The position numbers and the translations under genes were made by a program. The notes beneath the pieces were generated by a model. The model searched no databases and was not told the DNA's origin. It was given only the letters and a program-made list of their open reading frames with translations. From Caulobacter flavus (GTDB taxonomy: Bacteria; Pseudomonadota; Alphaproteobacteria; Caulobacterales; Caulobacteraceae): a stretch of DNA of 64,000 nt. The stretch covers positions 2,268,001 to 2,332,000 of the forward strand of contig NZ_CP026100.1 of assembly GCF_003722335.1 (NCBI RefSeq). The letters are read 5' to 3'. This document shows, piece by piece, positions 62,030-64,000 of this stretch. Positions within the stretch are counted from its first letter, which is position 1. The number at the start of each line of letters is the position of its first letter.

Positions 62030-63610
62030 ATGGATCCCGCCGTCGTCGATTTATCCCGCCTGCAGTTCGCCCTCACGGCCCTGTACCACTTCCTCTTCGT
62101 GCCCCTGACGCTGGGGCTGTCCTTCATGCTGTTCATCATGGAGGCGGTCTACGTCATGACCAAGCGCCCGATCTGGCGCACGGTCACCAAGTTCTGGGGC
62201 ACGCTGTTCGGCATCAACTTCGTCCTGGGCGTGGCCACCGGCCTGACCATGGAATTCCAGTTCGGCATGAACTGGTCGTACTACTCGCACTATGTGGGCG
62301 ACATCTTCGGCGCCCCGCTGGCCATCGAGGGCCTGATGGCCTTCTTCCTGGAAGCCACCTTCGTGGGCCTGATGTTCTTCGGCTGGGACAAGCTGAAGCC
62401 GGTGACCCACCTGCTCGTCACCTTCCTGGTGGCGCTGGGCACCAACCTGTCGGCCCTGTGGATCCTGATCGCCAACGGCTGGATGCAGAACCCGGTCGGC
62501 GCGGCCTTCAATCCCGACACGATGCGGATGGAGGTGACCGACTTCAAGGCGGTGATCTTCAACCCCGTGGCCCAGGCCAAGTTCGTGCACACCGTCAGCG
62601 CCGGCTACACCATCGCCGCCGTCTTCGTGCTCGGCGTCTCGGCCTTCTATCTGCTGAAGGGCCGGTGGACGGGCGTGGCCAAGCGCTCGATGACCGTCGC
62701 GGCCGCCTTCGGCCTGGCTTCGGCCCTGTCGGTCGTCGTCCTGGGCGACGAGAGCGGCTACGCCCTCACCGACAACCAGAAGATGAAGCTGGCCGCCCTG
62801 GAGGCCATGTGGGAGACCGAGCCCGCGCCGGCCGGCCTGACGGCCGTCGGCATTCCCAGCCTCGCCGACCGCAAGACCCACGCCGAGGTGAAGATCCCCT
62901 ACGTGCTGGGCCTGATCGCCACCCGCAGCCTGGACAAGCCGGTCGAGGGCATCTTCGAACTGGTGGCCACGGCCGAGGACCGCATCGAGCGCGGCGTCGT
63001 CGCCTACGACGCGCTGGAGAAGCTGAAGGCCAATCCGCAGGACCTGGCCGCCCGCAGCGTGTTCGAGCTGAACCGCCGCGACCTGGGCTACGCCCTGCTG
63101 CTCAAGCGCCACGTCGCCGACCCGCGCACGGCCTCCAAGGAACTGATCGCCAAGACCGCCTGGGACACAGTGCCCAACGTGCCGGTGATGTTCTGGTCGT
63201 TCCGCATCATGGCCGGCACGGGCCTGCTGATGATCGCCCTCTTCGCCACCGCCTTCGTGCTGGTCACCCTGCGCAAGCACAACACCAAGTGGTTCCTGCG
63301 CCTGGCGGTGCTGGCCATCCCTCTGCCCTGGATCGCCACCGAACTGGGCTGGGTGCTGGCCGAGGTCGGGCGTCAGCCCTGGGCCGTGGAGGGGGTGCTG
63401 CCCACCTTCCTGGCCCCGTCCAGCCTCAGCGTCGCCCAGCTGATCGCCAGCATCGTCGGCTTCACCCTGCTCTACGGCGCCCTGGCGGTGGTCGAGGTCG
63501 GGCTGATCCTGAAGACCATCAAGAAGGGTCCGTTCGCCGAGCAGGACGCCTTCCCCGCAGACAATGGCCCCTCCGGTGCCGGCGCGCCCGTCGCCGAAGC
63601 CGTCGCCTAA
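62030..63610 (+). CDS. cydA: Cytochrome bd ubiquinol oxidase subunit I
   Basis: Oxygen-reducing subunit of the high-affinity bd oxidase, holding hemes b558, b595 and d. The 526-residue protein has heme ligands at His20 ([13 protein letters not shown]), His187 ([10 protein letters not shown]) and Met393 ([11 protein letters not shown]), Glu100 and Glu108 for the proton path, the Q-loop MWETEPAP, and GRQPW. The positions agree with E. coli CydA to within one residue. It is divergent from cydD, with a perfect FNR/FixK box upstream, and followed 13 bases later by cydB. Confidence 0.98.
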   Translation: MDPAVVDLSRLQFALTALYHFLFVPLTLGLSFMLFIMEAVYVMTKRPIWRTVTKFWGTLFGINFVLGVATGLTMEFQFGMNWSYYSHYVGDIFGAPLAIEGLMAFFLEATFVGLMFFGWDKLKPVTHLLVTFLVALGTNLSALWILIANGWMQNPVGAAFNPDTMRMEVTDFKAVIFNPVAQAKFVHTVSAGYTIAAVFVLGVSAFYLLKGRWTGVAKRSMTVAAAFGLASALSVVVLGDESGYALTDNQKMKLAALEAMWETEPAPAGLTAVGIPSLADRKTHAEVKIPYVLGLIATRSLDKPVEGIFELVATAEDRIERGVVAYDALEKLKANPQDLAARSVFELNRRDLGYALLLKRHVADPRTASKELIAKTAWDTVPNVPVMFWSFRIMAGTGLLMIALFATAFVLVTLRKHNTKWFLRLAVLAIPLPWIATELGWVLAEVGRQPWAVEGVLPTFLAPSSLSVAQLIASIVGFTLLYGALAVVEVGLILKTIKKGPFAEQDAFPADNGPSGAGAPVAEAVA

Positions 63611-63623
63611 AGGAGACCAGATC

Positions 63624-64000
63624 ATGGAACTCCCCCTCGACTATCCGACCCTCCGCCTGATCTGGTGGGGCCTGCTGGGCGTGCTGCTGATCGGCTTTGC
63701 ATTGACCGACGGCTTCGACATGGGCGTCGGCGCCCTGCTGCCCTTCATAGGCCGCAACGACGACGAGCGGCGTACGGTGATCAACACCATCGGCGCCACC
63801 TGGGAAGGCAACCAGGTGTGGTTCATCACCGGCGGGGCGGCGATCTTCGCGGCCTGGCCGATGGTCTACGGCGCCAGCTTCTCCGGCTTCTACCTGGCCA
63901 TGTTCCTGGTGCTGTCGGCGATGATCCTGAGGCCCGTCGGCTTCAAGTACCGGTCCAAGCGGCCCGACGCCAAGTGGCGCTCGTTCTGGGACTGGTCGCT
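63624..64000 (+). CDS. cydB: Cytochrome bd ubiquinol oxidase subunit II (3' end outside window)
   Basis: The first ~125 residues of CydB. It starts [38 protein letters not shown] and contains the family motifs [24 protein letters not shown] and [27 protein letters not shown] lies seven bases before the ATG. It is cotranscribed with cydA. The remainder lies outside the window. Confidence 0.96.
   Translation, partial: MELPLDYPTLRLIWWGLLGVLLIGFALTDGFDMGVGALLPFIGRNDDERRTVINTIGATWEGNQVWFITGGAAIFAAWPMVYGASFSGFYLAMFLVLSAMILRPVGFKYRSKRPDAKWRSFWDWS

Overview
This is a high-GC alphaproteobacterial chromosome segment, very probably Caulobacter or a close Caulobacterales relative. The evidence is a TipF-type flagellar EAL protein, a TonB-dependent receptor of the Xanthomonas/Caulobacter carbohydrate type, FixL/FixJ next to cydDC/cydAB, an endonuclease-type MutL, a CIRCE-controlled groESL operon, and dispersed GC-rich intergenic repeats. 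Most of the window is ordinary core genome. I saw no rRNA, tRNA, CRISPR array, insertion sequence or prophage.

Layout. 1-1.9 kb: end of the cytochrome bc1 operon (cytochrome b, cytochrome c1) closed by a strong terminator. 2-3.2 kb: an OsmC-like protein and a periplasmic retropepsin-like protein. 3.4-14.6 kb: a nutrient-acquisition locus with a LacI-type regulator and periplasmic GH3 beta-glucosidase on one strand, a large TonB-dependent receptor and two flavin-dependent tryptophan-halogenase homologues on the other, and a PKHD-type 2-oxoglutarate dioxygenase at the end. The divergent regulator/receptor intergenic region carries repeated AATGTC/GACATT half-sites. 14.7-16.3 kb: small hypothetical genes. 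16.7-18.8 kb: groES-groEL with CIRCE. 18.9-25.5 kb: VOC protein, membrane protein, TlpA-like thioredoxin, Ogt, HtrA-like protease and two tandem TraB/GumN-like paralogues. 25.7-27.6 kb: mutL, split by an apparent one-base frameshift.

27.7-36.3 kb: DUF4261 protein, a second VOC protein, two diverged paralogues with possible EAL-like fold and a shared upstream motif, a GNAT enzyme, an acyl-CoA dehydrogenase behind a fatty-acid-type operator, RibF, a MaoC hydratase and a HAD phosphatase. 36.5-40.6 kb: a YadA-type trimeric adhesin, an Ada variant without its AraC domain coupled to a 2OG-Fe oxygenase, and TipF. 40.7-43.9 kb: feoAB with a Fur-like box, and 3-hydroxybutyryl-CoA dehydrogenase. 44-54.3 kb: the translation cluster infC // rpmI-rplT // pheS-X-pheT in the order known from enterobacteria but interrupted by unrelated genes; a small gene X lies translationally coupled between pheS and pheT.

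54.5-64 kb: a YitT-like membrane protein, an aldose-1-epimerase-like protein with a diverged receiver protein, then the micro-oxic module. cydD-cydC-fixL-fixJ form one tightly packed operon, divergent from cydA-cydB across a perfect FNR/FixK box. The oxygen sensor kinase is thus apparently cotranscribed with the assembly exporter of the high-affinity bd oxidase.

The observations most worth following are the halogenase/TonB/GH3 locus, the cydDC-fixLJ arrangement, the HTH-less Ada with its dioxygenase, the mutL frameshift, the gene between pheS and pheT, and the paralogue pair at 29-31.6 kb.
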